A stretch of 64,000 bases of DNA. It comes from Phoenicimicrobium sp964438695 (GTDB taxonomy: Bacteria; Atribacterota; Phoenicimicrobiia; Phoenicimicrobiales; Phoenicimicrobiaceae). Position 1 is the stretch's first letter. Each line of letters opens with the position of its first letter. The notes beneath the pieces are model-generated. The model saw nothing but the letters and a program-made list of their open reading frames with translations, was not told the origin of the DNA and did no database searches. Positions 15,874 to 23,849 of this stretch are shown here, in pieces. The position numbers were made by a program, and so were the translations under genes. Where the stretch lies: the NCBI GenBank assembly GCA_964438695.1, contig CAYTKP010000002.1, positions 1 to 64,000 of the forward strand. Reading direction: 5' to 3'.

Positions 15874-16875
15874 ATGGAAATCTCTCAAATGATTCGAGAA
15901 AAGGCTAAAAAAAATCCTAAAGTTATTGTGCTTCCTGAGGGTGAAGAACCGCGAATGGTTAAAGCATCTGAAACAATTGTTAAGGAAGGTTTCGCGAAAT
16001 TAATTTTTTTAGGCAAGGAAGAAAAAATAAAATCTATTGCAAAAAATATGGGAATTAATTTTTCAGAAAAAATAGAAATTATTGATCCAAATAATTCAGA
16101 TAAAGTAAAAAAATATGCTGAAACATATTATCAATTACGCAAAAATAAGGGAATTAATTTGGATGAAGCTTATCAACTCCTCAAAGATCCTCTTTATTTT
16201 GGTGCGTTAATGGTTTACCATGGTGATGCAGATGGGTTAGTTGCTGGCTCAATTAATGCTACCAGTGATGTTTTTAGACCGGCATTACAAACTATTAAGA
16301 CTGCTCCTGATATACAAATTGTTTCAAGTTGTTTTATAATGGTAGTACCTGACTGTCCTTATGGAGACAATGGGGTTATTGTATTCGCTGATTGTGCGAT
16401 AAATCCAAAACCTAATGCTGAACAACTGGCTGATATAGCTATTGCTAGCGCTGAGACTGGAAAAATTTTAGTAGGTATTGAGCCAAGAGTGGCAATGTTA
16501 TCATTTTCTACTAAAGGAAGTGCAAAACATCCTTTGGTAGAAAAAGTAGTAGAAGCTACTAAAATTGTGAAAGAAAAGAAGCCTGATCTTCTTATTGATG
16601 GAGAATTGCAAGCTGATGCTGCGCTAATCCCCTCAATTGGAGAAAGAAAAGCTCCAAATAGTAAGATAGCTGGGAAGGCAAATGTTTTGATATTTCCTGA
16701 TTTACAATCAGGAAATATTGCCTATAAATTAGTAGAAAGATTATCCAAGGCCAAAGCAATTGGTCCAATATCTCAAGGAATGAGAAAACCGATTAATGAC
16801 CTTTCTAGAGGTTGCAGTGCAGAAGATATAGTTAATGTTGTTGCAATTACTGTATTACAAGCAGGCGGGGTATAA
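15874..16875 (+). CDS. pta: Phosphate acetyltransferase
   Basis: Interconverts acetyl-CoA plus phosphate and acetyl phosphate plus CoA. The 333 residues are the short single-domain form. Typical blocks are VIVLPEGEEPRMVKASE, GDADGLVAGSINATSDVFRP (about residues 118-137), VFADCAINPKPNAEQLADIA and the C-terminal FPDLQSGNIAYKLVERL. The start is ATG with AAGAAGGAG 6 nt upstream. It is 72 nt before ackA, and together they make ATP from acetyl-CoA during fermentation or run in reverse to activate acetate. Confidence 0.97.
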   Translation: MEISQMIREKAKKNPKVIVLPEGEEPRMVKASETIVKEGFAKLIFLGKEEKIKSIAKNMGINFSEKIEIIDPNNSDKVKKYAETYYQLRKNKGINLDEAYQLLKDPLYFGALMVYHGDADGLVAGSINATSDVFRPALQTIKTAPDIQIVSSCFIMVVPDCPYGDNGVIVFADCAINPKPNAEQLADIAIASAETGKILVGIEPRVAMLSFSTKGSAKHPLVEKVVEATKIVKEKKPDLLIDGELQADAALIPSIGERKAPNSKIAGKANVLIFPDLQSGNIAYKLVERLSKAKAIGPISQGMRKPINDLSRGCSAEDIVNVVAITVLQAGGV

Positions 16876-16947
16876 AGAAATACATCAACCATTTAGAATA
16901 TATTCAAATAATTAAAATAAAATTAAAATTAAGGAAGGATAAATATT

Positions 16948-18279
16948 ATGATTATCTTATCTTTAAACTGTGGCAGTTCCTCAGTAAAGTACCAACTTTA
17001 TAACTGGGATAAAAAAGAGATAATTGCTAAAGGGATAGTAGAGAGAGTCATCATAGGAGATTCCTTTTGTGTACATGAGGTTAATCAAAAAGATAAGATT
17101 ACCTTAAAACATAATTGCCCCACTCATAAAGAGGCTATAAAACTAATTATGGATACTCTTACTCATCCTGAGTATGGAGCTATAGAAGATCTGTCTGTTA
17201 TCTCTGCTATAGGTCATAGAGTAGTTCACGGGGGAGAAAAATTCTCTAAATCGGTTATCATCAACCAGGAAGTCTTAAAGACCTTTAAAGAAATAGCTGG
17301 ACTTGCTCCCTTGCATAATCCTCCCAATATTATGGGAATAGAGGCAGCTATGGAGCTTTTACCTAATATCCCCCATATGGCCATAATGGATACTGCTTGG
17401 CACCAGACCATGCCCCCTTATGTTTATACCTATGCGGTGCCTTATGAGTGGTATGAAAAATACGGGATCAGAAGATATGGTTTTCACGGTACTTCTTTAC
17501 TCTATGTAGCCAAAAGGGCAGCAGTCCTGTTGGGCAAAGATCCCTTCAAGTGTAATCTAATTAGTTGTCATATCGGAAATGGAGTTAGTATAAATGCGGT
17601 AAAAGATGGTTTATCTTATGATACCAGTATGGGCTTTACCCCCTTAGAGGGTGCCATTATGGGTACCAGAGCTGGAGACCATGATGTGGCCTTAGACCTC
17701 TATGTCATGCAAAAAGAAGGTTATTCTCCCCAGGAGATGGATAGAATCTTGAATAAAAAGAGTGGGATATTAGGGATAACTGGCAAGTATATTGATAGAA
17801 GAGATGTAATAAAAGCCGCCTCAGAAGGAGATAAAAGAGCCCAATTAGCCCTGGAGATGGAAGCCTATCGCCTGAAGAAATATATCGGTGCCTATACTGC
17901 TGTCTTAGGAAGAGTAGATGCCTTAATTTTTACTGCTGGAGTAGGAGAAATGAGTTCTATAATCAGGTCAAAGGTATTGGAAGGATTAGATATCTTAGGA
18001 ATCAAATATGACCCCGAAAAGAATAAGATAGCCCGAACTAGAAATGCCGAATTCGATATCTCTGCCTCCAATTCCCAAGTAAAGATATTTATCATTCCTA
18101 CTGATGAAGAATTAGTCTTTGTAGAAGATGTAGTTGCCCTCCTGGAAGGGACTTATGATATACACACCAACTTTAAATATTCTTTTCAAGATAAAGACTA
18201 TAAGAATCTAATGAGAGAAAAGGCTTTTGAAAAGGAGTGTAGAGAAAAGCCAGAATTACTAAAAATAAGAATTCACTAA
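16948..18279 (+). CDS. ackA: Acetate kinase with C-terminal extension
   Basis: Transfers phosphate between acetyl phosphate and ADP. Signatures are LSLNCGSSSVKYQLY at the N-terminus, HRVVHGGEKF, RRYGFHGTS and GFTPLEGAIMGTRAGDHD. The 443 residues exceed the usual 395-405; the extra piece is a charged tail after VEDVVALLEG (about the last 45 residues). Base use differs from the neighbours: many codons end in C or use CCC, ACC, GCC and ATC, and sampled lines reach about 45 percent GC. That may reflect high expression or recent acquisition. The ATG has AAGGAAGG upstream. Confidence 0.96.
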   Translation: MIILSLNCGSSSVKYQLYNWDKKEIIAKGIVERVIIGDSFCVHEVNQKDKITLKHNCPTHKEAIKLIMDTLTHPEYGAIEDLSVISAIGHRVVHGGEKFSKSVIINQEVLKTFKEIAGLAPLHNPPNIMGIEAAMELLPNIPHMAIMDTAWHQTMPPYVYTYAVPYEWYEKYGIRRYGFHGTSLLYVAKRAAVLLGKDPFKCNLISCHIGNGVSINAVKDGLSYDTSMGFTPLEGAIMGTRAGDHDVALDLYVMQKEGYSPQEMDRILNKKSGILGITGKYIDRRDVIKAASEGDKRAQLALEMEAYRLKKYIGAYTAVLGRVDALIFTAGVGEMSSIIRSKVLEGLDILGIKYDPEKNKIARTRNAEFDISASNSQVKIFIIPTDEELVFVEDVVALLEGTYDIHTNFKYSFQDKDYKNLMREKAFEKECREKPELLKIRIH

Positions 18280-18324
18280 AAAAATTCAACTCGGAAAATG
18301 ATAAAATAAAATATAAAAAATAAT

Positions 18325-18353
18325 TTGCATTTTTTAATAAGAGATAATATACT
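18325..18353 (+). promoter_or_regulatory. Promoter of rpmF
   Basis: TTGCAT (18325-18330), 17-nt spacer, TATACT (18348-18353). The predicted transcript start near 18360 places the LR terminal hairpin (18371-18393) at the very 5' end of the rpmF leader. Confidence 0.6.
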
Positions 18354-18370
18354 TTTATAGTTAGCAAAAT

Positions 18371-18395
18371 TTTCAGGGGAGTAAATCCCCCTTTG
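18371..18395 (+). repeat. LR repeat, terminal hairpin module (M5) only
   Basis: TTTCAGGGGAGTAAATCCCC, then CTTTGATTATATC, is a close match to the M5 hairpin TTTCAGGGGAGTTTACTCCC of complete elements. It lies between the rpmF promoter and its ribosome site, so it is probably transcribed. Confidence 0.65.
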
Positions 18396-18425
18396 ATTAT
18401 ATCAACACAAAAGGAGGTAGCCATT

Positions 18426-18620
18426 GTGCCCTGCCCGAAGAGAAAAACATCAAAATCAAGAAAAAATATAAGACGTACTCATTGGAATTTAACTGAACAA
18501 AATTTAGTTGAGTGTCCAAGGTGCCATGAGATGAAGTTACCCCATAGGGCCTGTCCGGAATGTGGTTATTATAATGGTAAAAAAGTTCTTGTAACTTCTT
18601 CAGAAAAAGAAAAAAAATAA
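18426..18620 (+). CDS. rpmF: Ribosomal protein bL32, zinc-ribbon form
   Basis: A large-subunit protein of 64 residues. The N-terminus PCPKRKTSKSRKNIRRTHW is diagnostic, and CPRC...CPEC forms a zinc ribbon. The GTG at 18426 is the start because AGGAGGT lies 7 nt upstream and homologues begin with M(A)VPKRKTS. A strong terminator follows at 18660, so rpmF is apparently expressed alone and not with the fab genes as in some bacteria. Confidence 0.96.
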   Translation: MPCPKRKTSKSRKNIRRTHWNLTEQNLVECPRCHEMKLPHRACPECGYYNGKKVLVTSSEKEKK

Positions 18621-18659
18621 TAGATTATAGAAATTAAATTATCCATATTATTTAAAAAT

Positions 18660-18708
18660 AAAAGTGTCGCATTTAGTTTATTGAACCGCGACACTTTTAT
18701 TTTTTTAT
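18660..18708 (+). terminator. Rho-independent terminator after rpmF
   Basis: AAAAGTGTCGC (18660-18670) pairs perfectly with GCGACACTTTT (18688-18698) around a 17-nt loop, followed by ATTTTTTTATT. The A-tract and U-tract make it potentially bidirectional. Confidence 0.9.
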
Positions 18709-18726
18709 TAAAAATTTAAACACCTC

Positions 18727-18755
18727 TTGATTTTTGAGATTTTATAATGTATACT
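18727..18755 (+). promoter_or_regulatory. Promoter of the fapR-plsX-fab operon
   Basis: TTGATT (18727-18732), 17-nt spacer, TATACT (18750-18755). It is separated from rpmF by a terminator, so it starts the fatty-acid gene cluster. The expected start site near 18762 falls inside the palindrome described next. Confidence 0.65.
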
Positions 18756-18759
18756 TGCA

Positions 18760-18778
18760 ATTAATAGTTACTATTAAT
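18760..18778 (+). promoter_or_regulatory. Candidate FapR operator
   Basis: ATTAATAGTTACTATTAAT is a perfect palindrome with 8-bp arms and a 3-nt centre. It covers about -2 to +17 of the predicted fapR transcript, a position where a bound repressor would block initiation. FapR operators in Bacillus are AT-rich inverted repeats of about 17 bp at equivalent positions. The half-site here (ATTAATAG) resembles but does not equal the Bacillus one (ATTAGTAC). Confidence 0.55.
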
Positions 18779-18816
18779 ATATGCTATTAAATAATAAATT
18801 AGGTTAATAAAAGACG

Positions 18817-19404
18817 ATGGCTAAAAAATTAAGTAAGGCAGAAAGACAAAAGAAGATAAAAGAATATTTTTTTAATGACCCATTTTCTTCAGATAAAAAG
18901 CTTGCAAAATTATTTAATTGTAGTGTACAGACTATACGATTAGATCGAATCGAGATGGGGATTCCTGAAATGAGAAAACGTATAGTCCAGGTCGCTAAAA
19001 ATAATACCTCCATAGACAAGGTAAAATCTCTACAAAAAGATGAAATAATTGGAGAACTAATTGACTTAGAATTAGGTAAAAATGGAATTGCTATTTTGAA
19101 AACCGAGAAAAGCATGGCTTTTGGTAAAACGGGAATAGTTCGAAGTCATTATATATTTTCTTTAGCTGATTCATTAGCGATTTCAATTATCGATGCAGAG
19201 GTTGCTTTGACCGGAAGCGCTCGTCTAAAATATAAAAAACCTGTATACGCTGGTCAAACTTTAGTTGCCAAAGCAAGAGTTGCCCGCCAAAAAGGTAACA
19301 AATATTTAGTATCAATCCATGTAAAAGCTGATCGAGATGAAGTGTTTAATGCAAAATTAATAATTTTTTCAGTTGATGATAATGTAAGAAAGAAGGAGTT
19401 ATAA
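18817..19404 (+). CDS. fapR: Fatty acid and phospholipid synthesis regulator FapR
   Basis: A transcriptional repressor released by malonyl-CoA or malonyl-ACP. The 195 residues hold an N-terminal helix-turn-helix (about residues 5-55, SSDKKLAKLFNCSVQTIRLD) and a C-terminal hotdog domain (about 95-190, with SLADSLAISIIDAEVALTGS) that binds the effector. It is the first gene of a run with plsX, fabH, fabD, fabG, acpP, which is the regulon expected for FapR. The start ATG has only a weak ribosome site. Its stop TAA directly precedes the plsX ATG. Confidence 0.93.
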   Translation: MAKKLSKAERQKKIKEYFFNDPFSSDKKLAKLFNCSVQTIRLDRIEMGIPEMRKRIVQVAKNNTSIDKVKSLQKDEIIGELIDLELGKNGIAILKTEKSMAFGKTGIVRSHYIFSLADSLAISIIDAEVALTGSARLKYKKPVYAGQTLVAKARVARQKGNKYLVSIHVKADRDEVFNAKLIIFSVDDNVRKKEL

Positions 19405-20382
19405 ATGAAAATAGCCATTGATGCTATGGGTGGTGATTATGCCCCTGAAGAGATTGTAAAGGGTGCAATTTTTTCCTTAGAAGAGCAGGATTTAGAGATT
19501 ATTTTGTTAGGAAATAAAGATAAAATTGAGGAAGAATTAAAAAAATATAAATTTAGGGAGAAAAAATTATTAATCATTGATTGTAAAGAATCAATTGAAA
19601 CGAGCGAATTCCCCTTAAATGCTTTACGAACTAAAAAGAATTCTTCTATTGTGGTAGGAATGAATTTACTAAAAGATAATAAAGCTGATGCTTTTATTTC
19701 TGCGGGAAATAGTGGGGCGGTTATGGCTGCTGCCTTATTAATATTAGGATGTATTTCTCAATTACGACGTCCGGCTATTCCTGCTATCTTACCAACTGCA
19801 AAAGGAAAGGCGTTAATATTGGATGTAGGTGCAAATGTTGATTGTAAACCAGAGCATTTAGCTCAATTTGCTCTTATGGGTAGTAAATATGCGAAATATA
19901 TTTTTAAAATAAATGATCCCAAAATAGGTTTATTAAATATAGGGGAAGAAGAAAGTAAGGGGAATAAATTTGTGCAAAATGCTTATAAAATATTGAATAA
20001 TTCTAATATTAATTTTATAGGTAATATTGAAGGTAGAGATATTTTTAAAGGAAAAGCTGATGTAGTAGTATGTGATGGATTTATCGGGAATATATTATTA
20101 AAATCTTCTGAAGGATTAGCTAAACTTCTTCTGGCAGAAGTTAACAAAATAATTATTACTCAGCTTCCCCAAAACCAAGAGATGAATCAATTAAGAGAGA
20201 AATTTATGGAATTAATAAAAATGACTGATTATACAGAATATGGTGGATCTCTTTTGTTGGGCATAAATGGACTTTGTTTTATATGCCATGGTAGATCCAA
20301 ATCAAAAGCCATTAAAAATGCAATAATTAATGCTTCTAAATTTGTGGATTCTGATATACTTAAACATCTCGAAGAGATTTAG
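19405..20382 (+). CDS. plsX: Phosphate acyltransferase PlsX
   Basis: Makes acyl phosphate from acyl-ACP, the donor for PlsY (encoded at 39.9 kb). The 325 residues begin MKIAIDAMGGDYAPEEIVKG, the family signature, with SAGNSGAVMAAALLILG and DVGANVDCKPEHLAQFA in the middle. GAAGGAG is 8 nt upstream of the ATG. It follows fapR without spacing. Confidence 0.97.
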   Translation: MKIAIDAMGGDYAPEEIVKGAIFSLEEQDLEIILLGNKDKIEEELKKYKFREKKLLIIDCKESIETSEFPLNALRTKKNSSIVVGMNLLKDNKADAFISAGNSGAVMAAALLILGCISQLRRPAIPAILPTAKGKALILDVGANVDCKPEHLAQFALMGSKYAKYIFKINDPKIGLLNIGEEESKGNKFVQNAYKILNNSNINFIGNIEGRDIFKGKADVVVCDGFIGNILLKSSEGLAKLLLAEVNKIIITQLPQNQEMNQLREKFMELIKMTDYTEYGGSLLLGINGLCFICHGRSKSKAIKNAIINASKFVDSDILKHLEEI

Positions 20383-20432
20383 ACCTCGCGATTATTTTAT
20401 TATTAACATTTAAAAGGAGAAGATGATAGTTA

Positions 20433-21425
20433 ATGAAGAATATGCAAAATGTCAAAATAATTGGTACAGGTTCTTACATTCCCAAAAAAGTTCTAACAAA
20501 TAGTGATTTGGAAAAAATAGTAGATACAAACAATGAATGGATTATAAGCCGCACGGGTATTTCTGAACGGCACCTAGCGGAAGATAATGAAGCTACCTCA
20601 GATTTATCTTCCCGGGCAACTTTAGAGGCAATGAAAGATGCAAATATTAAAGCTGAGGAGATTGATCTAATCATTGTAGCAACTAATTCCCCTGATATGG
20701 TTTTTCCGAGTACTGCTTGTCTTGTTCAAGAAAAAATTAAAGCCAAAAATGCTGCAACTTTTGATCTACAGGCAGGATGCACAGGTTTTGTATATGGTAT
20801 GGTTACAGCTTGGCAATTTATAGCCTCTGGTTTTTATAACAATGCTATAATTATTGGAGCGGAAGCACTTTCAAAATTTGTTGACTGGACTGATAGAAAT
20901 ACTTGCGTCCTTTTCGGTGACGGAGCTGGAGCAGTTGTTCTTAAAGCTAATAAGATGAGAGGTGTTCTCTCAGGTTATTTAAAAGGGGATGGTGCAAGAG
21001 CTGATTTAATAAAATTTCCTGCAGGGGCTTCAAAAATACCTGCTTCTCACGAAACTATAGAACAAAAATTACATTACATAAAGATGAAAGGGAATGAAGT
21101 ATTTAAAATCGCAGTTAGAGAAATGAGGAGAGCAACTTTAAAAGCTTTAGCAAAATGTAATCTCTCAGTAAACGATGTAGATTGCTTCATACCACATCAA
21201 GCCAATATCAGGATTATTTCAGCAGTAGCAAAGGTTTTAGGGATAGAAAAGGATAAGGTTTTTGTGAATTTGAATAGATATGGAAATACTTCTGCTGCTT
21301 CTGTGGCTATCGCTCTAGATGAAGCGGTAAAAGAAGGCAAAATTAAAAATGGAGACATCGTAGTCTTGACTGCATTTGGCGCTGGTCTTACTAGTGGTTC
21401 TGTTGTTTTTCGATGGGATAAATAA
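20433..21425 (+). CDS. fabH: 3-oxoacyl-ACP synthase III
   Basis: Condenses acetyl-CoA with malonyl-ACP to start fatty-acid synthesis. The 330 residues carry the catalytic triad Cys116 (DLQAGCTGF), His255 (PHQAN) and Asn285 (YGNTSAA). IIGTGSYIPKKVLTN and WIISRTGISERH are typical of the N-terminal half. The ATG at 20433 lies 13 nt after AAGGAG; a second in-frame ATG follows at 20442. Confidence 0.97.
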   Translation: MKNMQNVKIIGTGSYIPKKVLTNSDLEKIVDTNNEWIISRTGISERHLAEDNEATSDLSSRATLEAMKDANIKAEEIDLIIVATNSPDMVFPSTACLVQEKIKAKNAATFDLQAGCTGFVYGMVTAWQFIASGFYNNAIIIGAEALSKFVDWTDRNTCVLFGDGAGAVVLKANKMRGVLSGYLKGDGARADLIKFPAGASKIPASHETIEQKLHYIKMKGNEVFKIAVREMRRATLKALAKCNLSVNDVDCFIPHQANIRIISAVAKVLGIEKDKVFVNLNRYGNTSAASVAIALDEAVKEGKIKNGDIVVLTAFGAGLTSGSVVFRWDK

Positions 21426-21436
21426 AGGAGAAGAAA

Positions 21437-22387
21437 ATGGAGAAAATTGCTTTTGTTTTCCCAGGCCAAGGTTCTCAGAAAGTGGGAATGGGGAAAGATT
21501 TAATAGAAAAATACACTGAAGCAAAATATTTATTGGAAAAAGCTAACAGTGTTTTAAAGAAAGATAGGATTAATATTAGTAGGTTATGTTTTCAAGGGCC
21601 AGAAGAAGAACTAAAAAATACTCCAAATGCTCAACCTGCGATTTTAACCATTAGTGTGATTTTATTTAGACTGATACAAAGATATAATATTAAACCTATT
21701 GTAGTAGCAGGACATAGTTTAGGTGAATATTCTGCGCTGGTGGCCAGTTCGTCCATAAAATTTGAAGATGCAGTTAAATTAGTAAGAAGAAGAGGAGAAT
21801 ATATGCAAAATGCTACTCCCATTGGAACTGGTTCGATGTTGGCAATTATTGGTTTAAAAGAAGTTGAAGTAATTAAATTATGCCAGGAGGTAAACAATTT
21901 AGGGATAGTAGAGATTGCCAATTATAATTCTCCTACTCAAATAGTGGTTTCGGGTGAAATTAAACCTTTGGAAAAGTTAATGGAAATAGCAAAGGCAAGA
22001 GGAGCGAGAAAGGCAATACCACTCAAAGTTAGTGCTCCTTTTCATTCATCATTAATGGAGTTAGCTAAAAATAAATTAGCAAATTATTTACAAAACATAG
22101 ATATTAGAGATCCAGAAATACCGCTAATTTGTAATGTAAACGCTGATTATGTTAGAAATAGAGAAGAAGTTAGGTCCGCCCTAATTGAACAGATGACCCA
22201 TCCAGTAAAATGGGTTGATATAATTAAGAAGATGAATTTAGAGGGAATTAATTATTTTATTGAATTGGGTCCCGGCAAGGTTTTAGGGGGATTAATCAAA
22301 CAGATTCTTCCCCAAGCTAAGATATTTAACGTATTCGATTCGATATCTTTAGAAGAAGTAGTTGAAAAAATTAAGGAGGTCTTATAA
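21437..22387 (+). CDS. fabD: Malonyl-CoA-ACP transacylase
   Basis: Moves malonyl from CoA to ACP. The 316 residues start with FVFPGQGSQKVGMGKDL, contain the nucleophile Ser94 in GHSLGEYSALVA, and include the His of APFHSSLM and the C-terminal FIELGPGKVLGGLIKQ. An AAAGGAG overlaps the end of fabH. Spacing throughout this cluster is short, as in a single operon. Confidence 0.97.
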   Translation: MEKIAFVFPGQGSQKVGMGKDLIEKYTEAKYLLEKANSVLKKDRINISRLCFQGPEEELKNTPNAQPAILTISVILFRLIQRYNIKPIVVAGHSLGEYSALVASSSIKFEDAVKLVRRRGEYMQNATPIGTGSMLAIIGLKEVEVIKLCQEVNNLGIVEIANYNSPTQIVVSGEIKPLEKLMEIAKARGARKAIPLKVSAPFHSSLMELAKNKLANYLQNIDIRDPEIPLICNVNADYVRNREEVRSALIEQMTHPVKWVDIIKKMNLEGINYFIELGPGKVLGGLIKQILPQAKIFNVFDSISLEEVVEKIKEVL

Positions 22388-22388
22388 A

Positions 22389-23135
22389 ATGGAGCTGTAT
22401 GACAAAGTTGCCTTAATCACTGGCGCAGCACGGGGTATAGGGAGAGCTATTGCCTTAAAATTGTATACTCATGGAGCTAATATTGTTATTAATGATATTG
22501 TATCAGAGAATGAAATTAACCAAAATTTACAAGAGATAAAGAAAGGTACAAACGAGGTAATTGGAATAAAGGCAGATATAACAAAACTTGATGAAGTTGA
22601 AAAAATGATAAAAGAAATTATTAAAAAATTTGGGAAGATAGATTTTTTGGTAAATAATGCTGGTATTATTCGAGATTCTCTTTTAATAAGAATGAAAGAG
22701 GGAGATTGGGATGCAGTAATAAATGTTAATTTAAAAGGGGCCTTTAATTGCTCTAGAACAGTTGCTAAATATATGATGAGGCAAAAAACTGGCGGTAAAA
22801 TAGTTAATATCTCGTCTGTTATTGGATTAATTGGTAATATAGGACAGTCTAATTATGCGGCTTCAAAAGCAGGGATAATTGGATTAACTAAATCAATGGC
22901 TAAAGAACTTGCTTTAAGAAATATAAATGTAAATGCTGTTGCTCCTGGCTTTATCGAAACAGATATGACTCAAAAATTGCCTGAGAAAATTAGAAGTGGT
23001 TTGCAAGAAAAAATTCCCCTAAGGAGATTAGGTACGGTTGAAGATGTTGCTCAGGTGGTATATTTTTTAATTTCTGAGGCATCAGATTATATTACTGGGC
23101 AAGTTATAAAAGTAGATGGTGGTATGGTGATGTGA
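22389..23135 (+). CDS. fabG: 3-oxoacyl-ACP reductase
   Basis: NADPH-dependent reduction of 3-oxoacyl-ACP; an SDR-family protein of 248 residues. The cofactor motif TGAARGIG is at about residues 12-19, NNAG at about 88-91, and the catalytic Ser, Tyr156 and Lys160 lie in ISS...SNYAASKAG. The ATG at 22389 has AAGGAGGT 8 nt upstream and lies 1 nt after the fabD stop, so the longer in-frame extension into fabD is not used. Confidence 0.97.
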   Translation: MELYDKVALITGAARGIGRAIALKLYTHGANIVINDIVSENEINQNLQEIKKGTNEVIGIKADITKLDEVEKMIKEIIKKFGKIDFLVNNAGIIRDSLLIRMKEGDWDAVINVNLKGAFNCSRTVAKYMMRQKTGGKIVNISSVIGLIGNIGQSNYAASKAGIIGLTKSMAKELALRNINVNAVAPGFIETDMTQKLPEKIRSGLQEKIPLRRLGTVEDVAQVVYFLISEASDYITGQVIKVDGGMVM

Positions 23136-23153
23136 GAGGAGGTGATAGTAAAA

Positions 23154-23533
23154 ATGGAAGTTATAGATAGAGTAAAAAAGATTATCGTCGATCAATTAGG
23201 AGTTGATGCAAGTAAAATTTCAGAAGATTCTTCTTTCGTTGATGNNNNNNNNNNNNNNNNNNNNNNNNNNNNNNNNNNNNNNNNNNNNNNNNNNNNNNNN
23301 NNNNNNNNNNNNNNNNNNNNNNNNNNNNNNNNNNNNNNNNNNNNGATCAATTAGGAGTTGATGCAAGTAAAATTTCAGAAGATTCTTCTTTCGTTGATGA
23401 TCTGGGAGCAGATTCCTTAGATATTGTTGAATTAATAATGGCTTTCGAAGAAGAATTTGATGTTGAAATTCCAGATGAGGATGCAGAAAAAATAAAGACT
23501 GTTGGAGATGCAATTAAATATCTAAATAAGTAA
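23154..23533 (+). CDS. acpP: Acyl carrier protein, interrupted by a false assembly gap
   Basis: Carries growing acyl chains on a phosphopantetheine attached to Ser36 (GADSLDIVE). A 100-N gap (23245-23344) splits the gene, but the 55 nt on both sides are identical. Removing one copy restores a normal 74-residue acidic protein starting MEVIDRVKKIIVDQLG and ending IKYLNK. ATG 23154 is preferred to an upstream GTG at 23142, because AGGAGGT (23137-23143) lies 10 nt before the ATG and overlaps the GTG. It is the last gene before a terminator-like hairpin. Confidence 0.96.
23190..23399. other. Assembly artefact: 55-nt duplication flanking a 100-N gap
   Basis: Bases 23190-23244 and 23345-23399 are identical, with 100 Ns between. 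Collapsing them gives an intact acpP. The duplication has the same length (55) as the one at 6236-6445, which points to the assembly k-mer size. Confidence 0.95.
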
Positions 23534-23585
23534 AAATTTTAATTACGTTTATCTATATTTATATTTCAATAAAATAAATACTAAT

Positions 23586-23617
23586 AATAAGGGTCGGAAT
23601 TATCCGACCTTTATTAT
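23586..23617 (+). terminator. Terminator-like hairpin after acpP
   Basis: AATAAGGGTCGGA (23586-23598) pairs with TCCGACCTTTATT (23603-23615) around ATTA, with one G-U pair. The GC-rich core runs into TTTATTAT. It probably ends the fapR-acpP operon before fabF. Confidence 0.65.
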
Positions 23618-23630
23618 AAAATAAAATATA

Positions 23631-23824
23631 TTTTAAAGCATTGGGATTTCAAAAAATTAGATGCTATAAGATAAATTTTTATTACCTGTTTTCATGAATA
23701 AAAGTTTGAATAAGGAATGAATTCTAACAAGTTTGTTAGAATTAGGAATGCTATTAAGCAAAACAAAAAATTTAACAAAAAGCATAGAGGAGTTTCAAGG
23801 AGATTGACTCTCCTGACAATCTTG
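23631..23824 (+). repeat. LR repeat, full-length copy before fabF
   Basis: M1 is TTTTAAAGCATTGGGATTTC with ATGCT as partner arm. M3 contains a perfect inverted repeat, AATTCTAACAA/TTGTTAGAATT (about 23720-23743). M4 has TTAGGAATGCTATTAAGCAA and AACAAAAAGCATAGAGG. M5 is AGGAGATTGACTCTCCT followed by GACAATCTTG. It ends 25 nt before fabF. Confidence 0.9.
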
Positions 23825-23849
23825 AAAATAATTTGAGAAAGGTGCATAA

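Noticed and set aside
23142..23153. GTG start of acpP at 23142
   Set aside because: It overlaps the Shine-Dalgarno AGGAGGT; ATG 23154 has correct spacing and the normal ACP N-terminus.
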